Assembly (NCBI RefSeq): GCF_032118995.1
Contig: NC_092669.1
Location: 11,022,335 to 11,086,334, forward strand
Origin: Asterias amurensis
Lineage: Eukaryota; Echinodermata; Asteroidea; Forcipulatida; Asteriidae
Direction: 5' to 3'
DNA: 64,000 nt
Shown: positions 33,601 through 50,110 of the stretch, piece by piece
Position numbering within the stretch: the first letter of the stretch is position 1
How the letters are laid out: the number at the start of each line of letters is the position of its first letter
Notes under the pieces: generated by a model
What the model was told of the DNA's origin: nothing
The model's input: the letters and a program-made list of their open reading frames with translations, nothing else
Databases searched by the model: none
Made by a program: the position numbers and the translations under genes

Positions 33601-35596
33601 AATCTGCCCTGTTGTTAAAAAACAAATTATGTGAACAGGACACTATTGGTAATTGTCAAAGACTAGTCTTCTCACTGGCTGTATCTCAACATGCATACTG
33701 TGAAAATTTGAGCTCAATCGGTCATTAAAGTTGCAAGATAATAATGAAAGAAAAAACACCCTCGTCACGCGAAGTTGTGTGCTTTTAGGTGCTTGATTTC
33801 GAGACCTCAAATTCTAAATCTGAGGTCTCAAAAATCAAACTTGTGGAAAATTACTTCTTTCTCAAAAACTACATCACTTCAGAGGGAGCTGTTTCTCACA
33901 ATGTTTTATACTATCAACCTCTCCCCATTACTTGTTACCAAGTAAGGTTTTATGCTAATAATTATTTTGAGAAATTACCAATAGTGTCCACTGCCTTTAA
34001 ATCATTATCACAAGCAGGGAGCCGATCCTTACCTCAACGGCTTTCATAGCGACTCGTTCGTTGGGGTAGCTAGTTGCAAAGAAGTTCTTGTCCCATCCCA
34101 TGGCTCCCCAGTGCTGAAGGACATCTTGTATGATTACAGGTCTTCGAAAAGAAAAAGTGAATGGAAACTATTTCATTACTTATAATAATTTGGGGGGCCA
34201 ATCATCCTTACTTGCAGCTAAGAGCTGAATTGCGAAGGACGCAGCTACAACGTGTTCGAGAAGCAGGCATCCAAGGGCGCCTTTGGCTGCCAGCCATATC
34301 AACCCATTATGACCACACGGACCACCGCCAAGATCAAAATTGTTTGATTTTTCCCAAGGGAGGAGAACCAGATGGTCGTGAAAACCCTCGCGGCACAGCA
34401 GAGAACCAACGCACAACTTAACTCACATAATGGCCCTGGCCAGGAATCAAACCGCGGTTACCTTGGTGAGAGGCGAGCGCTTTAGGCACACGCCAACCAT
34501 GTCACCCACTAATTTTACTTACTTACTTAGCTGTTTAGGACAGGGTTTTCCTTGGCCTCCTTGAGAAGACTGGTCTTTGACAATTACCGAAGGTGTCCAG
34601 TGACTTTTATCCTTTAGTAAGGAAGAGACTGGTGAAAGCGATGGCTGGTCTTTGACAATTACCAAATGTTTCCAGTGCTTTATAAAGGAGCACGTCACGT
34701 GGGGGTGTTAAACGGTTGATAACGACCAGCTGGAGCTGTTTATAACCGGCTGGCTTCCGCGTGTTGGGCGCGCAAGAATATCACGCAGAACGCAATTCAT
34801 AGCTATTAGTAACAGCGCGTAATCTAAGCGCGCGCGCGTACACACAACCAACGCGCATCAAACAGATTCTTCACAAAGTTTTTGAAAAAAATATTTAAAA
34901 CCATAAATTTTCAATTGTTAAAGTGTCTATATCTGTATTTTTTTAAATGTTTTTTAACAAAAGGGCATCTATAAATGGGAATAAAAGAGTAGTGACTCGT
35001 TACGTTTAAAACATTGCAGGGTCGTTGCCATTCGATAAAGGCCCTCACCTTCAGCTCGAGCCTTTCTCTCACGGCAACGACCCTGGCGGGTTTAAAGAGC
35101 CGTTTAAGAACTCGTTGCTACCCTTTTATTCCCTTATTTAAGTTTCAGTAAATGTCCCTTGTCTTGTTTACCTTTTACCATCATACAGTTGTCGGAATTC
35201 TTCCAGACTTAGATTACTCCGTCGCTCGATGACATCGTCAAAATACCACCCACTGGACCAAGAATGCTGAAACTGCAAAGGATGTATCATCTTGACATAA
35301 TCATAGAACACTTGTACATCCCCATGCTTTAAGCCGGCGATCGTCAGAACAGCAACCAGGCCGATGAAAATCCAGTGGGGGTAGTACTGAGGTTGGAATG
35401 CATTGTTTATCCTTCTGGCGCGGGAATGGCTTGCTCTAGGTGGCGTTGGGTTGTCAGAGTTCGGTGTGTTGCTGGTGGCTCTGACTTGTTGGTAGGTAGA
35501 GGTTGGCGGCGGGGTTGTTGTTGTGACACCTGCTGCATTTGAGTTTTTATTTTTGCGTCTCTTTCCAGATGGCATGGTGGTTTTGATTTTGTTCAT
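27647..35596 (-). CDS. Membrane-anchored JmjC/cupin-8 hydroxylase, 8 exons
   Basis: Coding exons: 35172-35596, 34033-34141, 33459-33608, 32272-32377, 30450-30591, 29335-29517, 28281-28368, 27647-27754. All junctions are GT-AG, phases agree, and 1311 bases give 436 codons plus stop. The N-terminus is basic (SGKRRKNKNS) and Thr/Pro-rich, then one hydrophobic segment at about 74-89 (HWIFIGLVAVLTIAGL): a type II signal anchor that would place the rest in the ER or Golgi lumen. An NLS sequon at 128-130 and NWT at about 267 fit that. The double-stranded beta-helix carries H262-I-D264 (the codon for D264 is split by an intron), NAVFKGLKKWKLYPPG, and H350 in IIPTGWFHQAYND: the HxD...H iron triad of Fe(II)/2-oxoglutarate oxygenases. 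Lysines at 276-282 may bind 2-oxoglutarate. The substrate is unknown; JMJD8-like or another small JmjC protein is possible, and I cannot name an orthologue. A downstream ATG at codon 8 is an alternative start. Confidence 0.88.
28010..28125. mobile_element. MITE family 6 half plus tRNA-like SINE head
   Basis: 27935-28003 is a tRNA-like head (GGTAGTCTAGTTGGTAAGAC ... GGGTTCGAATCCC). From about 28010 it becomes the right half of the element at 60455-60691, ending AACGCACCC. This lies in JmjC intron 7. Confidence 0.6.
28475..28842. mobile_element. MITE family 5 (AAGCCATTATACACTTTCGG)
   Basis: Starts TTTAAAGCCATTATACACTT and ends with the inverted AAGGGTCCAATGGCTTTAA. The interior includes GAATTCTCGCTAACGAGAATTT-like inverted sequence near 28672. 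A close copy in opposite sense is at 56136-56508, in PTGR1 copy B. It sits in JmjC intron 6. Confidence 0.8.
28843..29334. other. JmjC intron 6 remainder
   Basis: Mixed sequence with a G run at 29316-29326 immediately inside the donor of the 29335-29517 exon. No other feature is recognised. Confidence 0.4.
29597..29985 (+). repeat. Full-length tRNA-derived SINE
   Basis: Head: GTGTCGTGACCGAGCGGTTG (A box) to TTTCGAATCCCAAGC (B box). Body: CACTTGTGTCCTTAAGCAAG, GGGACGTAAAGCCGTTGGTC, AAGAACCCAGTGCACTTATC. The tail ends with GTGTGCTATATAAGAC and TTATT. It lies in JmjC intron 5 and is the reference copy for those at 8025, 23217 and 26100. Confidence 0.85.
29993..30378 (+). mobile_element. MITE family 1, JmjC intron 5
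   Basis: Directly abuts the SINE above. From TTAAAGACACTAGACACTAT to AGTGTCCACTGCCTTTAA. Confidence 0.85.
30600..30905. other. JmjC intron 4, A-rich part
   Basis: A-rich low-complexity sequence (30640-30670, 30850-30870); nothing else is seen. Confidence 0.4.
30912..31028. mobile_element. Short MITE (ATAGACCTTATGCA)
   Basis: Exact inverted termini ATAGACCTTATGCA and TGCATAAGGTCTAT around a ~90 bp GC-richer centre with GACGTCAT. Confidence 0.7.
31540..31724. mobile_element. MITE family 6 (GGGTGCGTTCGTTTAGCTT), degenerate
   Basis: Begins GGGTGCATTCGATTAGCTTG, contains GCTCATTCGGGTGAGCCCCT, and ends GAAGCTACTCGAACTC. Homologous to 60455-60691. Confidence 0.75.
31879..31976 (-). pseudogene. 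Extra copy of JmjC HxD exon (copy 3)
   Basis: Nearly the same as the downstream 98 bases of the used exon 32272-32377. It encodes GDFLKLFPKKIQLWNAM then FLWGIRYSRSSLHI, with the same GTTAGTT donor, so the iron-binding His is kept. Its acceptor side is not the original: AACAG|GGCTGGGGAC. Splicing it from the upstream phase-0 donor would shift the frame, so it is probably not used as is. Confidence 0.7.
32081..32178 (-). pseudogene. Extra copy of JmjC HxD exon (copy 2)
   Basis: Encodes GDFFKLSPKEIQPWNAM then FLWGTRYSRSSLHI, no stop, donor kept. The same replaced acceptor side as copy 3 shows that copies 2 and 3 derive from one partial duplication that was then repeated with ~200 bp spacing. 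Same phase problem. Confidence 0.7.
32517..32696. mobile_element. MITE family 4 fragment
   Basis: GGGGCCAATTTTATAGAG at the left and TGTATGATATAGGGCCC at the right, with AAGCAGAAATAAGCAGG inside; in JmjC intron 3. Confidence 0.65.
32850..33315. repeat. Intronic tandem repeat, ~60 bp units
   Basis: Units with CACTGACATTTGAACCCAGT, TACTTATTCAGTTTCCA and CAAGATCTCTTTGATCAGT repeat about seven times. The right half (33100-33315) is the most regular. Confidence 0.85.
33636..34002 (+). mobile_element. MITE family 1, JmjC intron 2
   Basis: From ACAGGACACTATTGGTAATT to GTGTCCACTGCCTTTAAA, starting 28 bases upstream (in the gene's sense) of the exon 33459-33608 acceptor. Confidence 0.85.
34165..34505 (-). 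repeat. tRNA-derived SINE, second type, JmjC intron 1
   Basis: On the minus strand a tRNA-like head (GACATGGTTGGCGTGTGCC ... CGGTTTGATTCCTGGC) is followed by a body with GAGGGTTTTCACGACCATCT and GGTTCTCCTCCCTTGGG, ending in an AAATTATTATAAGT tail. It is distinct from the 29597 family. Confidence 0.75.
34506..35165. other. JmjC intron 1 remainder
   Basis: Two short family 1 end fragments (34560-34610, 34645-34690). A GCGCGCGCGTAC tract lies at 34830. An inverted pair (GGGTCGTTGCCAT at 35021 and GGCAACGACCC at 35072) is part of a ~190 bp foldback, 34975-35145, with TGGGAATAAAAGAGTAGTGA and CTACCCTTTTATTCCC at its ends. Confidence 0.5.
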
Positions 35597-35844
35597 GAAC
35601 TTAAGTGAACCATTAGTGTTCGGTAACTAGAAAGAAAAAACAAAAATAATTTCATATTGAAAGTTGAAACCTTCCAACATGACTAATAAATACAGTAGAA
35701 TGATGGAATAAACTGCTGGCATTACTGTGATAAGACAGATGACGATGTGTAAAGAGAGAGAGCCATAACACTAACAGCCAAACAAGGTGGGATACACTGT
35801 AGTTGGGTGCATGGGTTTGTTTGTACTGGTATTACATGGAAACT

Positions 35845-36139
35845 AAAGACACTGGACACTATTGGTAATTGTCAAAGACCAGTCTTCTCACTTGGTGTAT
35901 CTCAACTCAACATATGCATAAAATAATCCAACCTGTGAAAATTTGAGCTCAATTGGTCGTCAAAGTTGCGAGATAATAATGAAAGAAAAAAACACCCTTG
36001 TCACACGAAGTCGTGTGCATTTAGATGGTTGAGACCTCAAATTCTAAATTTGAGGTCTCGAAATCAAATTCGTGGAAAATTACTTCTTTCTCGAAAACTG
36101 CGTCACTTCAGAGGGAGCTGTTTCTGACAATGTTTTATA
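35845..36139 (+). mobile_element. MITE family 1, left part (split by insertion)
   Basis: AAAGACACTGGACACTATTG onward, complete up to CAATGTTTTATA, then interrupted at 36140. The remainder resumes at 37829 and ends at about 37930 (GTGTCCACTGCCTTTAA). Confidence 0.9.
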
Positions 36140-37828
36140 CAAGGTTGTAGCTACCACGGTCGGAGCCGGTCGGCTATCACCGGCCCCAGCTTTTGCCGAC
36201 CGGGATCCAACAAAAAATATCAAACTCCGACCGGCATAAATTTATGTAAAACTGTTTTAAATGCCATTGAAATAAGAGAAAAATAAAGAAAACAATCATG
36301 TAAAACTCCTAATTAGATGTGTATTTTATTTCTGTAAAAACAATCAAAACAATTTTCTCTCCAAAACCGCGATCTTCTCCGTGATTGTTGTTTAAAAATA
36401 AGCCGCTTGAATGCTGCGAGTTCATGAAGTACTAAAAAAAGCACGCACAATCTCCGGCGTGCGTGTAGTCCATGATGCACAAAACCACATGGTAATACTC
36501 ACACGGTCACCCACTGGTTCATGCAGCATGCACAGCACATAACACACAGTCTTAACCAAGATTCCGCACGCTGTGATTGGCCATTGATGGCTGTTAATAA
36601 ATCCATATTCATGATCTTCTTGGCTAGCCTTCTTCACAACACACGCTCACGAACGGAGAATTTGCGAAGAATTGGCGAACGTTGTGCATCACGCCTGCAG
36701 ACTGTATGCACAATGCACAGCCTTGGAGGAATTCTAGTAACATGGAAAACTTCTGCCAACAGAGGGCGTTGCAGGCCAAAGTTCATTGAATTATTTCTCA
36801 ATGTGTGTTGTTGACCGATCGTTGATTCACGAAGATTTTGTTGCAAACGGAGATCAGAACATGTTCAAAACAAACAATTCTCAAACAACAAGTTCATTCA
36901 AATGGTTGTTGATAATTTAGGGCATAAATTAAGAGATAAAGTCGTCCAATTTTAGGGACTTCACTTCCGTGTTTTTTTTAATATTTTTTTTTAGTTTCAA
37001 TTTTTTTGTGGTACCATGCAGCAGGCTAGTGAAAAAACCTGCGGGCGATCAAGAATTTTGGTTGACTCGCCCGGCGGGCGGTTGAAAACAAAGTTATTCT
37101 GATGGGCGGACAATGTTGGTGGAGTCGTCGAAGTTGCATTAAATTTTTATTTAGAATTTTATTTAGGTGATTTTCCTGTCTATTAATACTTGTTGAAAAA
37201 AAAAAAAAATGAAATGACAAGAATCAATTTTTGAGTTTATTGAATGCACTTCGTTGAGAAATTGTCAATGAATACAGTGTTTCTCAGTGAAACATGGCTT
37301 GTCTATTTTACTAATGTGCTCCTTTTTGAAATGGAATAGTCTAGATTTTGCGGCAGTGATCGGACATGTGTCCCGTCATCCTGTGTTTCTCTCCACTCTG
37401 CATTGCCTTCTGATGAATATATGCAACTGCAAGCTTTTCAATTGATAAATTCAACACTCAAAAATTCTGCCTAGTAGTCTACCTACCCTATTTTGAGATG
37501 GGATTTAAATCGTAAACAGAATATTAATTTTATTTATTTTACCTTAACATTTTACTTTAAAACTTAATAAGTATTTATTTTCTATGGCTCCCTGAACATG
37601 TTTTTTCCTTTGACAATGGCTATGTCAAGGCACAAATAGGCAAGAGAGAGCCTGGAGAACCCATCAAAGCTTAAACAAAACCTAAAAATCTTCAGCTTCC
37701 AAAGACGCTGCCCCTGTTGATCCCACCGGGTTGTGAGGCGCTACGCTGCCCCTACATGTACACCCACCTTCTCGACCATGCTCTCGACAAAATTAGCCGG
37801 CATCCAATTTGCCCTAGCTACAACCTTG
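36140..37828. mobile_element. Non-autonomous hAT-like element, 1.69 kb
   Basis: Perfect 14 bp inverted termini CAAGGTTGTAGCTA...TAGCTACAACCTTG, flanked by an 8 bp direct duplication GTTTTATA (36132-36139 and 37829-37836). The interrupted host MITE gives the empty site. 8 bp duplications and this terminus length are typical of the hAT superfamily. The interior has no transposase that I can recognise; it has patches such as GGTCGGAGCCGGTCGGC near 36160 and GCCCGGCGGGCGG near 37068. Confidence 0.85.
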
Positions 37829-37930
37829 GTTTTATATATATATCAACCTCTCCCCATTACTGGTTAACAAGTGAAGTTTTCTGCTAATAATTATTTTGAG
37901 TAATTACCAATAGTGTCCACTGCCTTTAAG
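37829..37930 (+). mobile_element. MITE family 1, right part
   Basis: Continuation of 35845-36139, with a TATATATA slip just after the target duplication. Confidence 0.9.
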
Positions 37931-38442
37931 GCTACTGACATTGCAAACATCAATTGTTTTAAAATGTCATGAGTCTGTCATGAGATGAGTACAGAACCTT
38001 AGTTAATGTGTCTAATTTTCTTCCTCGTGGTCTAACTACATGATGTAGGCAGGCAATTACAAAAATCAGAGTCAGACTGCAAAGTACAGACAGACCATGG
38101 CCATGGAGGAACAAATTAGGAATAAATTTATTCCTCCATGGACAGACAGACATGATATGCTTAGTTTTATAATTTAGGGGCCTTTGTTTTTACTATTTAA
38201 TAATAGAGTGATCAGGCTGGGAGTAGAGAGACATTCTTTATTAGGCCTACTCCTAAAATCCTATTAACAGAGGGAAGAGCATGAATGAAGAGACTGACTG
38301 AGAGTGCCGAGTGGAATTTCTCTGTTGTTAGTCAACTCAAAATCAAATACGGTATTTTATGTTCTCTATTTAAAATATTCCTTGGCCAAGGTCTAGCAAT
38401 TCATGTAACACCAACATAAACTAAAAACTGTTTTTATATTAC

Positions 38443-38540
38443 CTTTTTCCACCGTCAATCGGCAGAAAACATCTATCGAAACAGACGCACACCAACCCGA
38501 AATTCACATAATTACAGCGCCACCATTTGGTGAATCATGT
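38443..38540 (-). promoter_or_regulatory. Probable JmjC non-coding first exon and promoter side
   Basis: The minus strand carries a donor GGAAAAAG|GTAATAT at 38443. The JmjC coding exon has a matching acceptor (TTCTTTCTAG) at 35626, 30 bases before its ATG. The segment 38340-38540 is copied at 49920-50110 in the second duplicated unit, including CAGCGCCACC(A/G)TTTGGTGAAT. It is inferred to be the 5' end of the JmjC transcript in a head-to-head arrangement with PTGR1. Confidence 0.4.
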
Positions 38541-38544
38541 CCAA

Positions 38545-39146
38545 CTTTGACAACAATTTATTTTTTATCAACACTCATTGTTTTTTTAAAAACTAAATCA
38601 GCCTTGGTTTTACAAAATTACCGCCAAAAGTACATTGCTCCGAACGAAGTTTGATAAGATATAAAACTTTACATGGCTAGAAAAAAGAAGGATGAGTTTG
38701 CAAAATTTGTGAATAACATTATTGTTTGTTGAGCACTGATAAGCAAGTCTAATGTTATCATTTATAGGTCAACGTTTGAGAGCTGTGCGTGTTTAAAGAG
38801 GGTGCGGGACCCTAAAAATAATGTTGGTTCTCGAATTTTTTTTTTCTCTCGTCACGCGTCAACAACGGAAATGAGTGAGGCATATAATTGTTATTATGGA
38901 TGGAGGAAAGGGGGGGGGTCAGCTTTCAAGACAACAATATTTACAGATCAAAGCACATGATGCATTCTAGTGGTTTTTTTTGCAGGAAATATAAATTGTA
39001 AATAAGTAACTGGGTTCAATTGTCAATGAGTGAAGTTTTGAACTATAATTATGATTCTGGAAGTTGGACAAACTTTTCACAGACAGAATGGAAGAGGAGA
39101 GGAGTACCCCTTTGAAAACCAATCAACGCATTGTTATATCATGGAG
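38545..39146. other. Upstream flank of PTGR1 copy A
   Basis: AT-rich sequence matching 50110-50731 of unit B base for base over long runs (for example TCGTCACGCGTCAAC). No separate gene is seen. Likely upstream regulatory region. Confidence 0.5.
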
Positions 39147-39152
39147 GATAAA

Positions 39153-41045
39153 TATGGGGCGCCGTTTGTCCATTAATTGTTTGACACTTTTAAGGCATGT
39201 TTTTACCATGGTTTACAGCAATTAGATGTAAACCATAGAAACTGTTGCCAAATCCTGTTATGGTTTACATACCAGTAAAGTATTTGTTGTGTATAAGTTT
39301 ATGGTTTACAAACCATGAACATACAAAAAACATTTACAAATCATGGTTCATAAACCAAGAAAATTTACGCATCTTAAAAACATGGTTTATAAACCATAAA
39401 AAATGAAGCATCAAATTCATGGTTTACAAACCATGAAAATTGAGACATCTAAAAAACATGGTTTATAAACCATGCAAATTGAAGAATAAAAATCGTGGTT
39501 TACAAATCATGGTTTATAAACCATAACAAATGAACCATAAAATCATGGTTTGTGACAATGGTTTATAAACCATGAAAATCGAGACTTCTTAAAAAACATG
39601 GTTTATAAACCATGAAAATCGAGACTTCTTAATAAACATGGTTTATAAACCATGAAAATTTACACATCTCAAAAACGTTGTTTGTAAACCATAAAAAAAA
39701 AGTGCACTTACAAATCATGGTTTACAAACCATAAAAATGTGCACTCAGAAATCATGGTTTACAAACCATAAAAAATGTGCACTCAGAAATCATGGTTTAC
39801 AAACCATAAAAAATGTGCACTCAGAAATCATGGTTTACAAACCATAAAAACCTATATGATCGTCACAACTAAACCTCCTTCCCAATTCTGATCGGTCCCC
39901 ATTTCCCCCATGCCACGTGCGAGCCAGCAATGATGCAATGCACCATCACGCTGTGATCAATGCACCTCGTGTGTTATGCTGCCAGCCATAGCAAGCATTC
40001 ATAGAGCTATTATTGCAACAGCATTACACAACAGGTGCATTGATCACAGCTTGACACACATGGTGCATTGCATCATTGCTGGCTCGCACGTGGCCTGGGG
40101 GAAATGGGAACCGATCAGAATTGGGAAGGAGGTTTAATTGAGACGATCATATAGGTTTTTATGGTTTGTAAACCATGATTTCTGAGTGCACATTTTTTAT
40201 GTTTTGTAAACCATGATTTCTGAATGCACATTTTTTATGGTTTGTAAACCATGATTTGAGAGTGCATATTTTTTATGGTTTGTAAACCATGATTTCTGAG
40301 GGCCCGTTTTTATGGTTTATAAACCATGATTTGTGAGTGCACATATTTATGGTTTATAAACCATGATTTCTGACTGCACATTTTTTATGGTTTGTAAACC
40401 ATGATTTCTGAGCGCACATTTTTATGGTTTGTAAACCATGATTTGTAAGTGCACTTTTTTTATGGTTTACAAACAACGTTTTTGAGATGTGTAAATTTTC
40501 ATTGTTTATAAACCATGTTTATTAAGAAGTCTCGATTTTCATGGTTTATAAACCATGTTTTTAAGAAGTCTCGATTTTCATGGTTTATAAACCATGTTTT
40601 TTAAGAAGTCTCGATTTTCATGGTTTATAAACCATTGTCACAAACCATGATTTTATGGTTCATTTGTTATGGTTTATAAACCATGATTTGTAAACCACGA
40701 TCTTGACTCTTCAATTTTCATGGTTTATAAACCATGTTTTTAAGATGTCTCAATTTTCATGGTTTGTAAACCATGATTTGTAAACCATGAATTTGATGCT
40801 TCATTTTTTATGGTTTATAAACCATGTTTTTAAGATGCGTAAATTTTCTTGGTTTATGAACCATGATTTGTAAATGTTTTTTGTATGTTCATGGTTTATA
40901 AACCATAAACTTATACACAACAAATACTTTACTGGTATGTAAGGATTTGGCAACAGTTTCTATGGTTTACATCTAATTGCTGTAAACCATGGTAAAAACA
41001 TGCCTTAAAAGTGTCAAACAATTAATGGACAAACGGCGCCCCATA
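39153..41045. mobile_element. 1.9 kb palindromic foldback element of ATGGTTTATAAACCAT units
   Basis: Two arms of about 820-850 bp are inverted copies of each other around a ~40 base centre near 39980-40018. Ends are TATGGGGCGCCGTTTGTCC and the inverse. Each arm contains about 18-20 small palindromes, TGGTTTATAAACCA or TGGTTTACAAACCA, separated by ~15-25 base spacers such as GAAAATCGAGACTTCTTAA. GATAAA occurs directly on both sides (39147-39152, 41046-41051), and unit B has a single GATAAA at 50732, the empty site. A TA duplication (termini TGGGGCGCC) is an alternative reading. No coding region. It resembles foldback-type non-autonomous DNA transposons, but I do not know this family. Confidence 0.85.
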
Positions 41046-41261
41046 GATAAAGGGGACAATGGAGGAGGTGCCCTTTTCAAACCACAGTCCACTTTGATAA
41101 GGGGAGAATCTGGGAGGGCCAATGCCTCTTTAAAACCATAGTCCACGTTGTTATATACGAGGATCTCACTAAAATTGACAATTTATTCTTGATAAAACTG
41201 AGCAGCCTACCACATGCGGATTCGATCAGTTCTCTGCTGTGCCGTAAATTCATTCCTCAAA

Positions 41262-48484
<7,223 letters not shown>

Positions 48485-49024
48485 TCTATTCTCGTGTGTT
48501 ACTTTGAGAGTCCGTTGTAGTTTAAAAACACCGCCATGTTTGTGTTTGTAGCGCCCTCTGCTGGTGAAAGGTGTCAAGAATCATGCTTGTAGGTTTGACT
48601 ATTGTCATTCAGATAATTAAGTAATCTCATTTTTCGATAAAAACAAAGTGTACTTTATCGATCAACTTTCATTAAAAACAACTTTAAAATGCTGCACTCT
48701 TTGGAACTTGGTAGTTCATTAACACTAAATTTAAATCTTATATTACGGCTCGAAAAGAGACGAAAGAATCTGGACGCTTGGTGACAACAGATTGCTGGGC
48801 GCTATCAACAGGATAAATCAGTTATAATATGCAAACTGTGCATTTCGGCTTTTTAGCCGCTGTATTGCAGTGTTTTCATAAACAAACCAAGAATAATAAT
48901 CACAGACATGCTGCATGTGGTTATAATATATCTTTTAGAAAATACACATTGCGCAAGCGTTAACTGTTTTTGAGAAAGAGGTAACATCTCACTCAAAAAA
49001 GTCTTCAGACCTAAATTATTTTAA

Positions 49025-49140
49025 AGACAGTGGACACTATTGGTAATTGTCAAAGACTAGTCTTCTCACTTAGTGTATCTCAACATACAATAACAAACCC
49101 GATGTTGTTCGGTGAAAATTTGAGCTCAATTGGTCGGGAG
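49025..49140 (+). mobile_element. MITE family 1, truncated right side
   Basis: AAAGACAGTGGACACTATTGG to GAGCTCAATTGGTCG, then breaks off. The full counterpart is 59390-59772. The break marks the end of homology between the units. Confidence 0.8.
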
Positions 49141-49219
49141 TGGGAGAGAGTCATTCATTGTGCTGTGCCGTGGTGTGCTTTGTTCGTCTTGTGGGTATGG
49201 TGGGTTGTCCTAAAGAATG

Positions 49220-49586
49220 CTAGTCATCTCGCCACCTGACAAGCTCGCCACCAACAAAGTCGCCCCCTAGCAAAGTGGCCCCCAGACGTTGTTCGGAAAA
49301 TAATTAAGGCTACAATAATTATGGTAAAAAATATAGTTAAAACATTTTCATAAATCCATCTAAAGTAATGTGCTTGTGGAAGATCTAACCCTAACCCTAA
49401 CCCTAAGCCCTAACCCTAACCCTTCATTATTTTCTGGGGGCGACTTTGCTAGGGGGGCGACATTGTTTGGGGGCAACATTGTCAGGGGGCGACTTTGTAA
49501 CAACTCGGGGCGAGCCGATTAGGGGGCGACTTTGCAGGGGGCGACTTTGTTGGTGGCGAGCTTGCTAGGTGGCGAAATGACCAGCC
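49220..49586. mobile_element. Inverted-repeat element with telomere-like core
   Basis: About 50 bp inverted ends: TCTCGCCACCTGACAAGCTC and its near inverse GAGCTTGCTAGGTGGCG, with further ACCAACAAAGTCGCCCCC / GGGGGCGACTTTGTTGGT. The right half repeats GGGGGCGACTTTG about five times. In the middle, 49388-49425 is (CCCTAA)n with one CTAAGCCC interruption. No coding capacity. Confidence 0.75.
49388..49425. repeat. Interstitial telomeric repeat (TTAGGG)n
   Basis: Six units of CCCTAA in 38 bases, one with an extra base. It is inside the inverted-repeat element above, not at a chromosome end. Confidence 0.85.
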
Positions 49587-49919
49587 CCCGTCACCCCGTC
49601 CTAAAACTGCTATCAAAAAGTATCATCAATCAATATCAATTAAAAAATATCATGATCCCTTTTATTTTAAAATCTCTCTTAGATATACCTAAAACTTATA
49701 TTATTATAAAAACCTTGTGGTGGGGGCTAAGCCCTAGCCCAAAATGTAATGTTTTTCATTACCAAACAAAATGCACGCATTAATGTAGCTCTTCCTCCCC
49801 TTCTTTAACGCCCAGACAGACGACAGACAGAGAGATGAGAGACACGTACATAGAACAGAGGAGAGCTCAGAGCTGAGTGAGTGAATTTCCCTGTTCTGCT
49901 GTTAGTGTCAGTAAACTCA

Positions 49920-50110
49920 AAATCAAAAACGGTATTATGTTCTCCAAGTTTTAAAATGTTCCTTGGCCAAGATCTAGCAATTCTTCTAACACCAACATAA
50001 ACTAAAAACTGTTTTTATATTACCTTTTTCCACCGTAAATCAGCAGAAAACATCTATCGACAACGGCAACGCACACCAACCCGAAATTCACAGAGTGTGG
50101 GATTTTTAAT
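49920..50110 (-). promoter_or_regulatory. Second copy of the JmjC first-exon/promoter region
   Basis: Matches 38340-38540, including the donor-like GGAAAAAGGTAATAT at 50024 on the minus strand. No JmjC coding exon lies downstream of it on that strand before copy A of PTGR1, so this is an orphan promoter copy if the assignment is right. Confidence 0.35.

Noticed and set aside
39153-41045. CRISPR-like array because of regularly spaced palindromes
   Set aside because: Eukaryotic context, spacers are repeated rather than unique, and the whole is an inverted repeat.
49388-49425. Chromosome end
   Set aside because: Only 38 bases, embedded in an inverted-repeat element and followed by 14 kb of normal sequence.
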